Assembly: GCA_016713645.1 (NCBI GenBank)
Contig: JADJOU010000007.1
Span: forward strand, 124,001-188,000
Source of the DNA: Bacteroidota bacterium
GTDB lineage: Bacteria; Bacteroidota; Bacteroidia; Chitinophagales; JADJOU01
Reading direction: 5' to 3'
DNA: 64,000 bases
Under the pieces are notes generated by a model, which was given only the letters and a program-made list of their open reading frames with translations, had not been told where the DNA came from and made no database searches. Every line of letters begins with the position of its first letter. Position 1 is the stretch's first letter. A program made the position numbers and the translations under genes. Of this stretch, positions 54,438 through 63,902 are shown piece by piece.

Positions 54438-55715
54438 ATGAATATGCAGTATTTATCAAAAATACTTATACCTGTAGTAGGTTTGTTATTGATGGCTTCT
54501 TGTAGCGGAGACGATTATAAAGGTCAGTTATTAGGTGTTCAAAGCAGACCTTCTTGGAGGTCAGAAATTCCTTACGGAATGGTTAACGTGCCAACTGGTA
54601 CGCTTCATGTGGGCAATAGTGATCAGGATGTTCCACATGCTTTAACTGCAAGAGCAAAGCAAGTATCTATCTTGGGATTCTATATGGATGCGACAGAAAT
54701 TACGAATAACGAGTACAGACAATTTGAAGTTTGGGTGAAGGATTCGATTGCACATACCATATTGCAACATTTTGAAGAGGTGAATAGCGATCAATTAGAT
54801 GGCGGTTCTCCTAATATCAAGTGGGATATGGAGATTGATTGGGAAAATTCAGAAGTTCAAAATCAATTGAGCCAAATGTATTTGCCAAAAGATCAGTGGG
54901 TAAATGGGCTAAAAGAAATGGAGTTTGGTAAATTGGTTTATCGCTATGACTATATTGAGTGGAAGAAAGCGGCTTTCTCTAAGCATAATGCGAATAGAGA
55001 TCGAAGACAATATGTTAAAACTTTAGAAGTGGATATCTATCCAGATACATTGTGTTGGATACGCGATTTCACTTATTCATACAATGAGCCGATGGTTCGT
55101 CAGTATTATACACACCCTGCATTTGATGACTATCCAGTTGTAGGAGTAAGATGGGATCAAGCAACAGCATTCTGCTATTGGAGAACCCACATTTGGAATG
55201 AGTACAAGCACAAACAAGGTGAATTGATCAACGATAACATTCGTCTGCCGATAGAGCACGAGTGGGAATATGCAGCGAGAGGTGGTAAGAAATTGGCACC
55301 ATATCCATGGGGAGGTCCTTATACTAGAAATTCAAAAGGCTGTTTATTGGCGAATTTCAAACCAGGTAGAGGAAATTATCCAGAAGATGGCGGTTTTTAT
55401 ACTGTAAGATCTGATGCTTATTGGCCAAATGATTATGGTTTGTTCAATATGGCAGGAAATGTATCTGAGTGGACATCATCTGCATTCTACGAAGGTTCTT
55501 ATGCATTTTTGCATGACTTGAATCCAGATTTGAAATATGATGCGAATAAATTAGAGCCTGAGACCATGAAGAGAAAGGTAATCAGAGGTGGATCTTGGAA
55601 AGATATCGCATATTATATTCAGAATAGCTCACGTCACTGGGAGTATCAGGATTCATGTAAATCATATATTGGATTCAGATGTGTAACGTCTGTCTTAGGT
55701 AAAGCGGTGGATTAG
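54438..55715 (+). CDS. gldK: GldK-like lipoprotein of the type IX secretion system
   Basis: The 425-residue protein has a lipobox (LLLMASC at Cys22) and a formylglycine-generating-enzyme-like fold that is catalytically dead in GldK. Recognisable are RPSWRSEIPYGMVNVPTGTL, GFYMDATEITNNEYRQFEVW, VRWDQATAFCYWRTHIWNEY and LFNMAGNVSEWTSSAFYEGS, ending NSSRHWEYQDS...GFRCV. GldK with GldN forms the periplasmic ring of the T9SS under the outer membrane. GldJ is similar, but the gene order to gldL favours gldK. It is intact. Confidence 0.92.
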   Translation: MNMQYLSKILIPVVGLLLMASCSGDDYKGQLLGVQSRPSWRSEIPYGMVNVPTGTLHVGNSDQDVPHALTARAKQVSILGFYMDATEITNNEYRQFEVWVKDSIAHTILQHFEEVNSDQLDGGSPNIKWDMEIDWENSEVQNQLSQMYLPKDQWVNGLKEMEFGKLVYRYDYIEWKKAAFSKHNANRDRRQYVKTLEVDIYPDTLCWIRDFTYSYNEPMVRQYYTHPAFDDYPVVGVRWDQATAFCYWRTHIWNEYKHKQGELINDNIRLPIEHEWEYAARGGKKLAPYPWGGPYTRNSKGCLLANFKPGRGNYPEDGGFYTVRSDAYWPNDYGLFNMAGNVSEWTSSAFYEGSYAFLHDLNPDLKYDANKLEPETMKRKVIRGGSWKDIAYYIQNSSRHWEYQDSCKSYIGFRCVTSVLGKAVD

Positions 55716-55783
55716 GCCAAATAACAAACTAAAATTCTATTAACTAAAAACAATTATTTTCAAAAAACAAAAAATCTAAAACT

Positions 55784-56581
55784 ATGGCATCACAAGGTAA
55801 ATCAATGTTTGAAGTAAAAAAAGGGAAAACAATGTTAAATTACGCATACAGTTTTGGTGCGGCAATTGTAATCATGGGAGCCCTATTTAAAATTATGCAC
55901 TGGCCAGGTGCGAACCTCATGTTGATCGTAGGTATGATGACAGAGGTTGTTATCTTTATTATTTCTGGATTTGAGCCACAATATGATTCTCATGCTGAAT
56001 ATGAGTGGGAAAGAGTATACCCTGAATTAGCTGGTGGAGCTGCAAATGCACCAAAAGGATCTCCAATGAAGCAATTGGATGACGCTTTGGCTAAAGCAAA
56101 AATTGAGCAAGAAATGTTGGCTAGATTGGGTGAGAATATGGGTAAATTTTCTGCTCATGTTAAAGATTTGACAAGTGTAAGCAATGCAATGGGTGCAACG
56201 AATGATTTCACGAAGTCTGCAACTGAGGCAGCTAAATCATTGAATAATTTGCAAGCTTCTGTAGCTAATTCTGCGAATGCTGCTAAAGATATGGCAGATG
56301 CTAGTGGTGCAACAAAGTCTTACCATGTTCAAGTACAAACAATCACAAAGAATTTGTCTCAATTGAATGCGATGTATGAATTGGAAATTTCTGATGCTAA
56401 TAATCACATCAAGTCAATGAATAAATTTATTGGAAACTTGGCAGAGGCTGCTAACTCATTGGAGTCAACTAAAGTGGATGCATCTACATTAAAAGATAGT
56501 ATGTCTGGCCTTTCTAAGAGCTTGGTTTCTTTGAATTCAATTTACGGTGGTATGTTGTCAGCGATGAGAACTGCTAACTAA
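55784..56581 (+). CDS. gldL: GldL, T9SS inner-membrane motor component
   Basis: The 265-residue protein has two N-terminal transmembrane helices: FGAAIVIMGALFKIMHWPGA (HWPG loop) and LMLIVGMMTEVVIFIISGFE with buried Glu54, a residue class implicated in proton use. The long C-terminal part is a Gln/Asn/Ala-rich helical cytoplasmic domain. GldL with GldM forms the rotary proton-driven motor of T9SS and gliding. Confidence 0.95.
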   Translation: MASQGKSMFEVKKGKTMLNYAYSFGAAIVIMGALFKIMHWPGANLMLIVGMMTEVVIFIISGFEPQYDSHAEYEWERVYPELAGGAANAPKGSPMKQLDDALAKAKIEQEMLARLGENMGKFSAHVKDLTSVSNAMGATNDFTKSATEAAKSLNNLQASVANSANAAKDMADASGATKSYHVQVQTITKNLSQLNAMYELEISDANNHIKSMNKFIGNLAEAANSLESTKVDASTLKDSMSGLSKSLVSLNSIYGGMLSAMRTAN

Positions 56582-56641
56582 TTAATTTAAAGATCAGTAA
56601 GAGTAAATAAATTTATTAAAAAACTAAATTAACTATAGAAT

Positions 56642-58222
56642 ATGGCAGGCGGTAAATTATCACCACGTCAGAAGATGATCAATATGATGTACCTCGTATT
56701 GACGGCCCTTTTGGCAATGAACGTGTCTTCAGAGATTCTGAACGCGTTTAAAACAGTAAATAATAGTATTATCACATCTAACAAGCAAATAACTGATCAA
56801 AACAATACAGTTTATAAGACTTTAGACGATGCGAAACAAGACCCTCAAACTGCTGCTAAGGCTGCTGTTTGGGAGCCAAGAGCTAAGGACATCAAAGCAA
56901 AATCAGCGGCTATTTACGATGAAATCGAAGCACTTAAGAAAGAAATTAAGACAGCTTCAGGTCTTGAAATGGTTGACGGCGAAGAGAAATTCAAAGAGGA
57001 TGATTTGGATGCTGCAACAAGAATCTTGATTGAACAAAAGAAAGGAGATGCTTTGTATAATAAAATAACGAAGTTTAAAACTGAATTATTGGGTGTTATC
57101 AAACCATCTGAGGTTTCAGACAATCCAGTTGTTCAAAAGCAAATCGCTGGAGATATGGAGAATTTTGCAAAAACTTTGCCTGTTAAGATGGATATTCCTA
57201 AGTCTAAGACTGGAACAAAGTATACGCAAGATGGAAAAGGTTGGTCAGAAGCGAATTTTCACATGACACCTACTATTGCAGCTGTAACTATCTTGAGTAA
57301 ATTGCAAAATGACGTTAAGAATTCAGAAGCTAAATTGTCAGACTATTGTCTTCAACAATTAGGAAAAGTAAAGGTTATCTACGATGAATTTGCTGCGATT
57401 GCAAGTGCGAGTACAAACTATTGTATGCCAGGTGAGCCAATCGAAGTTTATGCTGGTGTTGGTGCATTTAGTGATGCAGCTAAGCCTTCAGTTGTAATTG
57501 GTGGAGCAGCTCAGCAATTGGTTGATGGAATGGCTACTTATAAAACAACAGCAAAAGGTGCAGGAAATAATGTTATTCCAGTAAAAATTAGCTTTACAAA
57601 GCCAGATGGAACAATTGCAACAGTAAACAAAGACATTAAGTATACAGTGGGAATTCCATCAGGAGCTGCCGTAGCTTTGGATAAAATGAACGTATTCTAT
57701 ATTGGTGTACCAAATCCTGTAACCGTTTCTTCAGGTGTGGGAGATGAGAAAACATCGATTACTTTATCTCAAGGTTCAGCGTCTAAGAAAGGTCCAGGAA
57801 AGTATGATATTACAGTCCCAGGCCCTCCAGGAGAAATCAAATTGACAGTTAATGCAGATAAAGTAACGAATCCATTTACTTTCCGTGTTAAGAGAATTCC
57901 TAATCCAGTGGCTACCCTTGGTGCGACTTTGGAAGGAGGAAAAGTGAACAAAGGAACATTGATTGCACAAAGTGGTCTAGTTGCTCTTTTGAAAGACTTT
58001 GATTTCGATGCGCGTTTTACCGTAGAGAGTTTTGACTTGGTATATATCTCTAAAGGAGAGATTTTCCCTAAATCAGGTGTTGGCCCTTTATTAACTCCAG
58101 AGATGAAGGGATACATTTTAAGAGCTGCACCAAGAGACGTTTATACTTTTGAGAATATCAAAGTTAAAGGTCCAGATGGTCAGTCAAGAAAAATTCCTGG
58201 AATTACTTTCTTAATCATATAA
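56642..58222 (+). CDS. gldM: GldM, T9SS motor shaft protein
   Basis: The 526-residue protein begins MAGGKLSPRQKMINMMYLVL TALLAMNVSSEIL in two segments: a conserved single transmembrane helix with a buried Lys/Arg-poor core. Four periplasmic domains follow, with Ig-like features such as YCMPGEPIEVYAGVGAFSDA and PSGAAVALDKMNVFYIGVPN. GldM is the shaft that carries motion from GldL to the GldKN ring. It is intact and 60 bases after gldL. Confidence 0.95.
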   Translation: MAGGKLSPRQKMINMMYLVLTALLAMNVSSEILNAFKTVNNSIITSNKQITDQNNTVYKTLDDAKQDPQTAAKAAVWEPRAKDIKAKSAAIYDEIEALKKEIKTASGLEMVDGEEKFKEDDLDAATRILIEQKKGDALYNKITKFKTELLGVIKPSEVSDNPVVQKQIAGDMENFAKTLPVKMDIPKSKTGTKYTQDGKGWSEANFHMTPTIAAVTILSKLQNDVKNSEAKLSDYCLQQLGKVKVIYDEFAAIASASTNYCMPGEPIEVYAGVGAFSDAAKPSVVIGGAAQQLVDGMATYKTTAKGAGNNVIPVKISFTKPDGTIATVNKDIKYTVGIPSGAAVALDKMNVFYIGVPNPVTVSSGVGDEKTSITLSQGSASKKGPGKYDITVPGPPGEIKLTVNADKVTNPFTFRVKRIPNPVATLGATLEGGKVNKGTLIAQSGLVALLKDFDFDARFTVESFDLVYISKGEIFPKSGVGPLLTPEMKGYILRAAPRDVYTFENIKVKGPDGQSRKIPGITFLII

Positions 58223-58241
58223 TAATAAATTTTTTAATAAA

Positions 58242-59060
58242 ATGAAGCGTAATTATTTTTTGTTGCTTGCAGCCTTATTCGTTAGTGGTCTAATGAATGC
58301 TCAAGATCTTTTGGATGGTGTATTTGAGAAAATTACCCTCAAAGAAAAAGAGATTTTGGCTTATGAGCACATTCGCGAAGCCGATGTGATGTGGAGCAAA
58401 AGAATTTGGAGAGTAATCGATATTAGAGAGAAGATGAATCTTCCCTTTAAATATCCTTTAAAGCCGTTGATTGATATTATTCATACTGCAGCTAAGAATG
58501 GAGATATACAAGTATATGATCCAGGTGTATTGCGCGCAGATGAGTTTAAAGCACCAATGACAACTAAAGATGTAAAAAACATCGGTAGTAGAATTGATAC
58601 TACTTGGACAGTAGATCCAATTACTTTGAAAGAGGTTCAAACGGTAACTACTCAGGAATTTGACCCATCTAAAATTGTTAAGTATAAAATCAAAGAAGAT
58701 TGGTTTTTTGATGAAGAGACTTCAACAATGATGGTAAGAATTATTGGAATCGCTCCAGTTATGGAGAGTTTCGACGAGAATGGAAATGCGAGAGGTGATC
58801 AAACGATGTACTGGGTATATTATCCAGACTTAAGACCAATTTTTGCTAAGTATCCAGTTTATAACAATAAGAATGATGCTTCTACTTTGAGTTGGGAAGA
58901 ATTGTTTGAAGTTCGTTATTTCACTTCATACATCACAAAAGAGACCAACGTACACGATAGAAATATTCAGGAGTATGCAACAGGACTTGACTTGTTGTAT
59001 GAGTCTGAGAGAATCAAAGATGAATTGAGAAATTACGAACACGATTTGTGGGAGTTCTAA
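58242..59060 (+). CDS. gldN: GldN, T9SS ring protein
   Basis: The 272-residue protein has a signal peptide (MKRNYFLLLAALFVSGLMNA) and the GldN/PorN segments READVMWSKRIWRVIDIREK, YKIKEDWFFDEETSTMMVRI and TMYWVYYPDLRPIFAKYPVY. It partners GldK in the periplasmic ring. Twenty bases from gldM, it ends the T9SS operon and is followed by a strong terminator. Confidence 0.95.
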   Translation: MKRNYFLLLAALFVSGLMNAQDLLDGVFEKITLKEKEILAYEHIREADVMWSKRIWRVIDIREKMNLPFKYPLKPLIDIIHTAAKNGDIQVYDPGVLRADEFKAPMTTKDVKNIGSRIDTTWTVDPITLKEVQTVTTQEFDPSKIVKYKIKEDWFFDEETSTMMVRIIGIAPVMESFDENGNARGDQTMYWVYYPDLRPIFAKYPVYNNKNDASTLSWEELFEVRYFTSYITKETNVHDRNIQEYATGLDLLYESERIKDELRNYEHDLWEF

Positions 59061-59074
59061 TATCCTATAGTAAC

Positions 59075-59110
59075 AAAAAAGACGCTTAATTTATTAAGCG
59101 TCTTTTTTTT
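59075..59110 (+). terminator. rho-independent terminator after gldN
   Basis: AAAAAAGACGCTTAAT-TT-ATTAAGCGTCTTTTTT is a 16-bp perfect stem with a T-tract. Confidence 0.92.
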
Positions 59111-59130
59111 TATTATTCGTGAAACTATGC

Positions 59131-59138
59131 TATTTTTG
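59131..59138 (+). promoter_or_regulatory. TAnnTTTG -7 element upstream of OmpA/TSP3 gene
   Basis: TATTTTTG lies 18 bases before the ATG at 59156. Confidence 0.5.
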
Positions 59139-59155
59139 CGAGAAAATAAATAAGC

Positions 59156-60625
59156 ATGAGAGTATTATTATCGGGGGTTTTGTGTCTATGTATGGTACAA
59201 ATGGGCTTCGCTCAGAATAAAGACTATAAATGGCAAATTGGCGTTGGAATGCATGGTCCACAATTTACAATCAATGATGATTTTTTCTGGTCGCAGAACT
59301 GGAGATTGAAAGATTGGAATATCACCCCACCGATTAGTAAGTTATCTGTCAGTCGTCACATTACAGGTGGTTTATCACCAGAATTGTCTTATAGCATTGG
59401 AAAAATATTCTTCCAACCGCAAATAGATAAACAGGAACATTTATTTATGGACATTGACCTCAATGCGAAGTATTCATTCGCGAATGGATATATTTTGAAG
59501 ACAAAATCTTGGTTTGACCCATATTTAATAGCTGGTGTAGGAGCGACGTTTGTAGATAAAATTGCTGGAGCTCATTGGTTCTTTGCGATTAATTATGGAA
59601 TGGGCTTGAATTTGTGGTTTGAAAAGAATGTGGGATTGAATATCCAAACGATATACAATAAATTGCCGGGAGCGGCTATGCAAGTTGGTTCGGGCGGAAA
59701 TGTTTACGGCGACTATATGCATCATTCGGCTGGTTTGGTATTCCGCTTTGGTGGGAAAAATGATAAAGATGGCGATGGTATCGCAGATGAAAAAGATGCA
59801 TGTCCTGAAGTGGCAGGAATTGAAGCTTTGAAAGGTTGTCCTGATAAGGATGGCGATGGAATCGGGGACAAAGAAGATGCCTGTCCTGATCAAGTTGGGG
59901 TAGCGGCATTATTGGGCTGTCCAGATAGAGATGGCGATGGTATTGGAGATAAGGATGATGCTTGTCCTGGCGAAGCTGGTTTAAAAGAGTTGAATGGTTG
60001 TCCTGATAAAGACAAGGATGGTATCGCTGACAAAGATGACGCTTGTCCAGATGTTGCTGGTATGGTCAATTTGAAAGGTTGTCCAGACAAAGATGGTGAC
60101 GGTTATACAGATGCAGATGATGATTGTCCGGAAGTATATGGCAAGGTAAAAGGATGCCCTGATACTGATGGAGACGGAATTGAAGATTCAAAAGATAATT
60201 GCCCGAAAGAGGCAGGTCTTGTTGAATTGAAAGGTTGTCCGAAACAAGTGATGAAAGAGGAAGAGAAGAAAGAAGTCGAGAAGAAGATTGCGACACTTGC
60301 CAAATCTATTAATTTTGAGACAGGAAAAGATGTTATTAAGAAAGAATCATTCGATGAATTAGATCAAGTTGTCGTATTTATGAATCAATATTCAGGAGTT
60401 AATTTCAAAATTGAAGGACATACAGATAATGTAGGCGAGGATGCAAAAAACCTCGAATTATCTAAGAAAAGAGCGCAAGCAGTGAAAGATTATTTTATTT
60501 CAAAGGGGATCGCTACAAGCAGATTGTCGAGTGAGGGATTTGGAAGTGCAAATCCAAAAGCGGATAATAAATTAGCCACAGGAAGAGCAATCAATAGAAG
60601 GGTGGATATTACTATTAACCAATAA
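59156..60625 (+). CDS. OmpA-family protein with thrombospondin type 3 repeats
   Basis: The 489-residue protein has a signal peptide (MRVLLSGVLCLCMVQMGFAQ), an N-terminal barrel region (residues about 25-195), six TSP3 calcium-binding repeats (DKDGDGIADEKDACPEVAGI and similar, about 200-350) and a C-terminal OmpA domain with IKIEGHTDNVGED-like and SKKRAQAVKDYFISKGI motifs that bind peptidoglycan. It is an outer membrane anchor protein with its own promoter and terminator. Its location next to gldKLMN is common in Bacteroidota, but it is not a proven T9SS component. Confidence 0.92.
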   Translation: MRVLLSGVLCLCMVQMGFAQNKDYKWQIGVGMHGPQFTINDDFFWSQNWRLKDWNITPPISKLSVSRHITGGLSPELSYSIGKIFFQPQIDKQEHLFMDIDLNAKYSFANGYILKTKSWFDPYLIAGVGATFVDKIAGAHWFFAINYGMGLNLWFEKNVGLNIQTIYNKLPGAAMQVGSGGNVYGDYMHHSAGLVFRFGGKNDKDGDGIADEKDACPEVAGIEALKGCPDKDGDGIGDKEDACPDQVGVAALLGCPDRDGDGIGDKDDACPGEAGLKELNGCPDKDKDGIADKDDACPDVAGMVNLKGCPDKDGDGYTDADDDCPEVYGKVKGCPDTDGDGIEDSKDNCPKEAGLVELKGCPKQVMKEEEKKEVEKKIATLAKSINFETGKDVIKKESFDELDQVVVFMNQYSGVNFKIEGHTDNVGEDAKNLELSKKRAQAVKDYFISKGIATSRLSSEGFGSANPKADNKLATGRAINRRVDITINQ

Positions 60626-60645
60626 TCATTGCATTGAAAAATGAG

Positions 60646-60675
60646 AGCCTGCGAATTTATTCGCAGGCTTTTTTA
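60646..60675 (+). terminator. rho-independent terminator after OmpA/TSP3 gene
   Basis: AGCCTGCGAA-TTTA-TTCGCAGGCT followed by TTTTTT. Confidence 0.9.
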
Positions 60676-60682
60676 TGAAAAA

Positions 60683-60707
60683 TATCTTTGATTAATGCGT
60701 ATCTTTG
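60683..60707 (+). promoter_or_regulatory. two TAnnTTTG -7 elements upstream of grpE
   Basis: TATCTTTG occurs twice, at 60683-60690 and 60700-60707, 17 bases apart. Either could start the grpE-dnaJ transcript. Confidence 0.45.
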
Positions 60708-60842
60708 CCGCGAAAATGAAGGAGTGCAAGCAGGTGCTTGCACTTTTTTTATCAAAACAGGTCAATTATTTCAATAAATTCTGACATTTTGGCGAAAGTT
60801 GGTGTTGGCAAACTATTTGACAAGAAAACAAAAAAGAGAAAG

Positions 60843-61394
60843 ATGGAAGATCAGTTAAAAGAAGAACATCAAGAAATCGTTCAAGATCAGGTAGAGCGTG
60901 AATCTGAAAGTGCAGAGACCAGTGAGGTTAAAGGGGCTGAATTGAATGAAGAGCAAAAGCTTCACATGCAATTAGAAGAGCAAAAGGATAAATATTTGCG
61001 ACTTTTTGCGGAGTTTGATAATTATAAAAAGAGAAATGCACGCGAGCGCATTGAATTGTTTGCTTCAGCGGGAAAAGAAGTGATTTTGGAGGTCTTGCCA
61101 ATCATGGACGATTTAGAGCGCGCCACAGCAGCTGCCCATGCAACGGAGGACATTCAATCTGTGCGCGAGGGGTTGAATCTCATCACAGATAAGATGAAAA
61201 AGGCGCTTGAGAAGAAAGGTGTTAAACCGATAGATTGCAAAGGGGAAGTGTTTGATGTAGAGAAACACGAGGCGATAACGGAAATACCAGCGCCTTCAGA
61301 AGATATGAAAGGCAAGGTGATTGATGATGTTGAGAAGGGATATATGCTTTACGATAAAGTATTGCGTTTTTCAAAAGTGGTCGTAGGTAAATAA
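60843..61394 (+). CDS. grpE: nucleotide exchange factor GrpE
   Basis: From ATG 60843 (MEDQLKEEHQEIVQDQVERE) the protein is 183 residues: an acidic N-terminus, a long coiled coil (EQKDKYLRLFAEFDNYKKRN) and a C-terminal beta-wing (PIMDDLERATAA, VFDVEKHEAIT, DDVEKGYMLYDKVLRFSKVV). It drives ADP release from DnaK. A longer frame upstream at 60738 contains a basic stretch that is not typical, so I prefer 60843. It sits 24 bases upstream of dnaJ. Confidence 0.93.
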   Translation: MEDQLKEEHQEIVQDQVERESESAETSEVKGAELNEEQKLHMQLEEQKDKYLRLFAEFDNYKKRNARERIELFASAGKEVILEVLPIMDDLERATAAAHATEDIQSVREGLNLITDKMKKALEKKGVKPIDCKGEVFDVEKHEAITEIPAPSEDMKGKVIDDVEKGYMLYDKVLRFSKVVVGK

Positions 61395-61418
61395 TCGATA
61401 AGAACAATAAATTAAGCA

Positions 61419-62564
61419 ATGGCGAAAAAAGATTTTTATGAAGTATTGGGGGTGTCGAAGACGGCGTCGGAGAAGGAGATAAAGGATGCCTATCGAAAGA
61501 CGGCACTTAAGTTTCACCCGGATCGCAATCCAGACAATAAGGATGCAGAGGCTAAATTTAAAGAAGCAGCTGAGGCATATGAGGTATTGAGCAATGCAGA
61601 TAAGAAAGCGAAGTATGACCGCATGGGGCATCAAGCTTTTGAAAATGGCGGTCAAGGCGGGATGAATTTTGATGATATATTTTCAAATTTTGGAGATGTA
61701 TTTCAAGATGGAAGTCCTTTTGAACAGTTTTTTGGAGGTGGTCGTGGTGGCGGAAGAACACGCGAGAAGGGGCAAAGAGGCACTAACCTTAGAGTTAAGG
61801 TGAGTCTTACACTCAAAGAAATTGCCAATGGAGTAACGAAAAATTTAAAAGTTAAAAAGAATACGTCTTGTAATACATGCGGAGGCAGTGGAGCAAAGGA
61901 TAGCAAGAGCACTGTTACATGCAGCACTTGTAATGGAAGTGGTGCGGTTAGACAAGTTCGTCAGACTATTTTAGGAACGATGCAGACGACCACAACTTGT
62001 CCAACATGCTATGGAGAGGGTAAGACGATATCAGCAAAGTGTGGATCATGCAGTGGCTCTGGGGTGCAGTTTGGAGAGGAGATGATTAAAGTGGATATTC
62101 CAGCGGGCGTACAAGAAGGCATGCAATTGTCTATGAGTGGCAAGGGAAATGCAGGAGAGCGCGGAGGCTATCCCGGCGATTTATTGATATTGATTGAAGA
62201 AGAAAAGCATCCAGATTTAGTTAGAAATGATCAAGATGTCTTGTATAATCTATTTATCAGTTTACCAGAAGCGGCATTGGGTACAACCGTTGAAGTGCCT
62301 ACAATAGAAGGTTCAGCGCGTGTAAAAGTTCCCGCTGGTTCACAATCGGGCAAAGTGCTCAAATTGTCTGGAAAAGGATTGCCTTCTGTCAATGCTTATG
62401 GCAAGGGAGATCAATTGATTTATATCAATGTATGGACGCCGAAAGTTATGAATTCAGAGGAGACCGCGATGATGGAAAAATTGGCGAAATCGCCCAATTT
62501 CAAACCGAGCCCCAATCAAACAGAGAAGAGTTTTTTCAGCAAGGTGAAGGATATTTTTAATTGA
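61419..62564 (+). CDS. dnaJ: chaperone protein DnaJ
   Basis: The 381-residue protein has a J domain with the HPD motif (KFHPDRNPD), a Gly/Phe-rich region (FFGGGRGGGRTREKG) and four zinc-finger CxxCxGxG motifs (CNTCGGSG, CSTCNGSG, CPTCYGEG, CGSCSGSG). Two substrate-binding C-terminal domains end the protein. It delivers unfolded proteins to DnaK and triggers its ATPase. It forms a two-gene operon with grpE; dnaK is not in the window. Confidence 0.97.
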   Translation: MAKKDFYEVLGVSKTASEKEIKDAYRKTALKFHPDRNPDNKDAEAKFKEAAEAYEVLSNADKKAKYDRMGHQAFENGGQGGMNFDDIFSNFGDVFQDGSPFEQFFGGGRGGGRTREKGQRGTNLRVKVSLTLKEIANGVTKNLKVKKNTSCNTCGGSGAKDSKSTVTCSTCNGSGAVRQVRQTILGTMQTTTTCPTCYGEGKTISAKCGSCSGSGVQFGEEMIKVDIPAGVQEGMQLSMSGKGNAGERGGYPGDLLILIEEEKHPDLVRNDQDVLYNLFISLPEAALGTTVEVPTIEGSARVKVPAGSQSGKVLKLSGKGLPSVNAYGKGDQLIYINVWTPKVMNSEETAMMEKLAKSPNFKPSPNQTEKSFFSKVKDIFN

Positions 62565-62615
62565 TAGTATAGTATATCTTATTCTAAGTCTAATTTAGGC
62601 GATCATTATTTTTTA

Positions 62616-63656
62616 TTAATATTCTTCTTTCATGGCCTCTATAAAACCTGAAAGTCTTTCTGAGATTTCTTTAGGTGATGGGAGCATGTCTTTATATTCC
62701 ATAGGAAGTGTTTCAGTCAAAGTATAACTAGCTATCCCTATAGGATTGGTTGTTGTTTTTAAGGCGTATTCTACCACCGTTTTACTTTTGGTTTTACAAA
62801 TGATTATACCAATCGATGGGCTTTCGTATTCATGTTTTACAGTATCATCTAGAACAGCCAAGTAAAAATTCATTTTCCCTGCATATTCAGGTTTAAACTT
62901 CCCTGCTTTGAGTTCAATCACAACAAGAGACTTTAATTTTCGGTGATACAAAAGAAGATCAATGTAAAAATCCTCTTTACCAACTTGCAATCGATATTGA
63001 TTTCCAATAAAAGCAAAGTCTCCGCCCATTTCTGATAAAAATTGTCGGATATTCTTCATCAATGCTAATTCTAGTTCTTTTTCGGTATGGTTTTCTGACA
63101 TCTCTAAAAAGTCAAAATTGTATTCATCCTTCACGGCAAGCTTTGCCTGAAGCTTGTATTTTTTAGGTACCGCTTTATCAAAATTGGTTTTGTTAAGTAA
63201 AAAATTTTCATAGGATTTGCCCACTATCTGATTGCTTAATACGTTCTTTGACCAACCATATTTCTTAGTCATTTGAATATAGAACTCTCTTTCTAATTTG
63301 TCTTTGCATTTGCTCATTATTACAAGGTTATGACTCCAACCGATTTCTCCAACTAGTGGTTGGAGTTTTGAATCGTCTTTGTATTCAAGGTACATTTGTC
63401 TCATATACCAAAGGTTTTGAACCGAATAACCTTGTGCTCCAACAAATTCACTTTGCAAATCTCTTGATAATGTTTCTACAATGGATTTCCCCCATCCATA
63501 TTGCTTTTGTTTTTCAACAATACTTTTTCCAATCTCCCAATACAATGTCAACAACCTTTTGTTTACCTGCTTGAGCGCTTCGTATTGCGCTTGATGTATT
63601 TTTTCTTTGATTTCGGTTAAAAATACTTTGTATAGATTCTTTTCAACTTTAGTCAT
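62616..63656 (-). CDS. YhcG-type PDDEXK nuclease family protein (DUF1016)
   Basis: The 346-residue protein has the YhcG N-terminal domain (KEKIHQAQYEALKQVNKRLL, TLYWEIGKSIVEKQKQYGWG) and the C-terminal PDDEXK nuclease core: EDFYIDLLLYHRKLKSLVVI plus ELKAGKFKPEYAGKMNFYLA, giving Asp...Glu-x-Lys. Members are DNA-binding nuclease-like proteins of variable regions, linked to mobile elements and phage defence; the role is not proven. It is intact and convergent with dnaJ. Confidence 0.88.
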   Translation of the reverse strand: MTKVEKNLYKVFLTEIKEKIHQAQYEALKQVNKRLLTLYWEIGKSIVEKQKQYGWGKSIVETLSRDLQSEFVGAQGYSVQNLWYMRQMYLEYKDDSKLQPLVGEIGWSHNLVIMSKCKDKLEREFYIQMTKKYGWSKNVLSNQIVGKSYENFLLNKTNFDKAVPKKYKLQAKLAVKDEYNFDFLEMSENHTEKELELALMKNIRQFLSEMGGDFAFIGNQYRLQVGKEDFYIDLLLYHRKLKSLVVIELKAGKFKPEYAGKMNFYLAVLDDTVKHEYESPSIGIIICKTKSKTVVEYALKTTTNPIGIASYTLTETLPMEYKDMLPSPKEISERLSGFIEAMKEEY

Positions 63657-63902
63657 ATTGTAAAATTGATATTAAATTTCTTAATTCCCAATAGGAGAAC
63701 AGCCTAATGTATAAGCGTGTATAAATAACTTATAGATGGCCAATTTTTCTGGAATAAGTGACATTTCCTTTCATTTTTAATGTATTTAGTGAATAAATCC
63801 ATCCTATAGAATTGTTACGCTTATTGGGTGCTCAGCCTATGTGGATATGACCATCAGGATATTTATAGGTCTTTATTTTTCAAAATCCCTACTTTTGACC
63901 TA
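63657..63902. other. intergenic spacer, no gene seen
   Basis: About 246 AT-rich bases lie upstream of two divergent genes. Besides the -7-like element at 63890-63897 I see no hairpin, repeat or short gene. Confidence 0.5.
63890..63897 (+). promoter_or_regulatory. TAnnTTTG -7 element upstream of last gene
   Basis: TACTTTTG lies only five bases before the ATG at 63903, which would give a leaderless or nearly leaderless transcript if this is the real promoter. Confidence 0.35.

Noticed and set aside
59525..60303. Several minus-strand open frames opposite the TSP3 repeats of the OmpA-family gene
   Set aside because: They arise from the repetitive codon pattern of the plus-strand gene; no start signal or family similarity.
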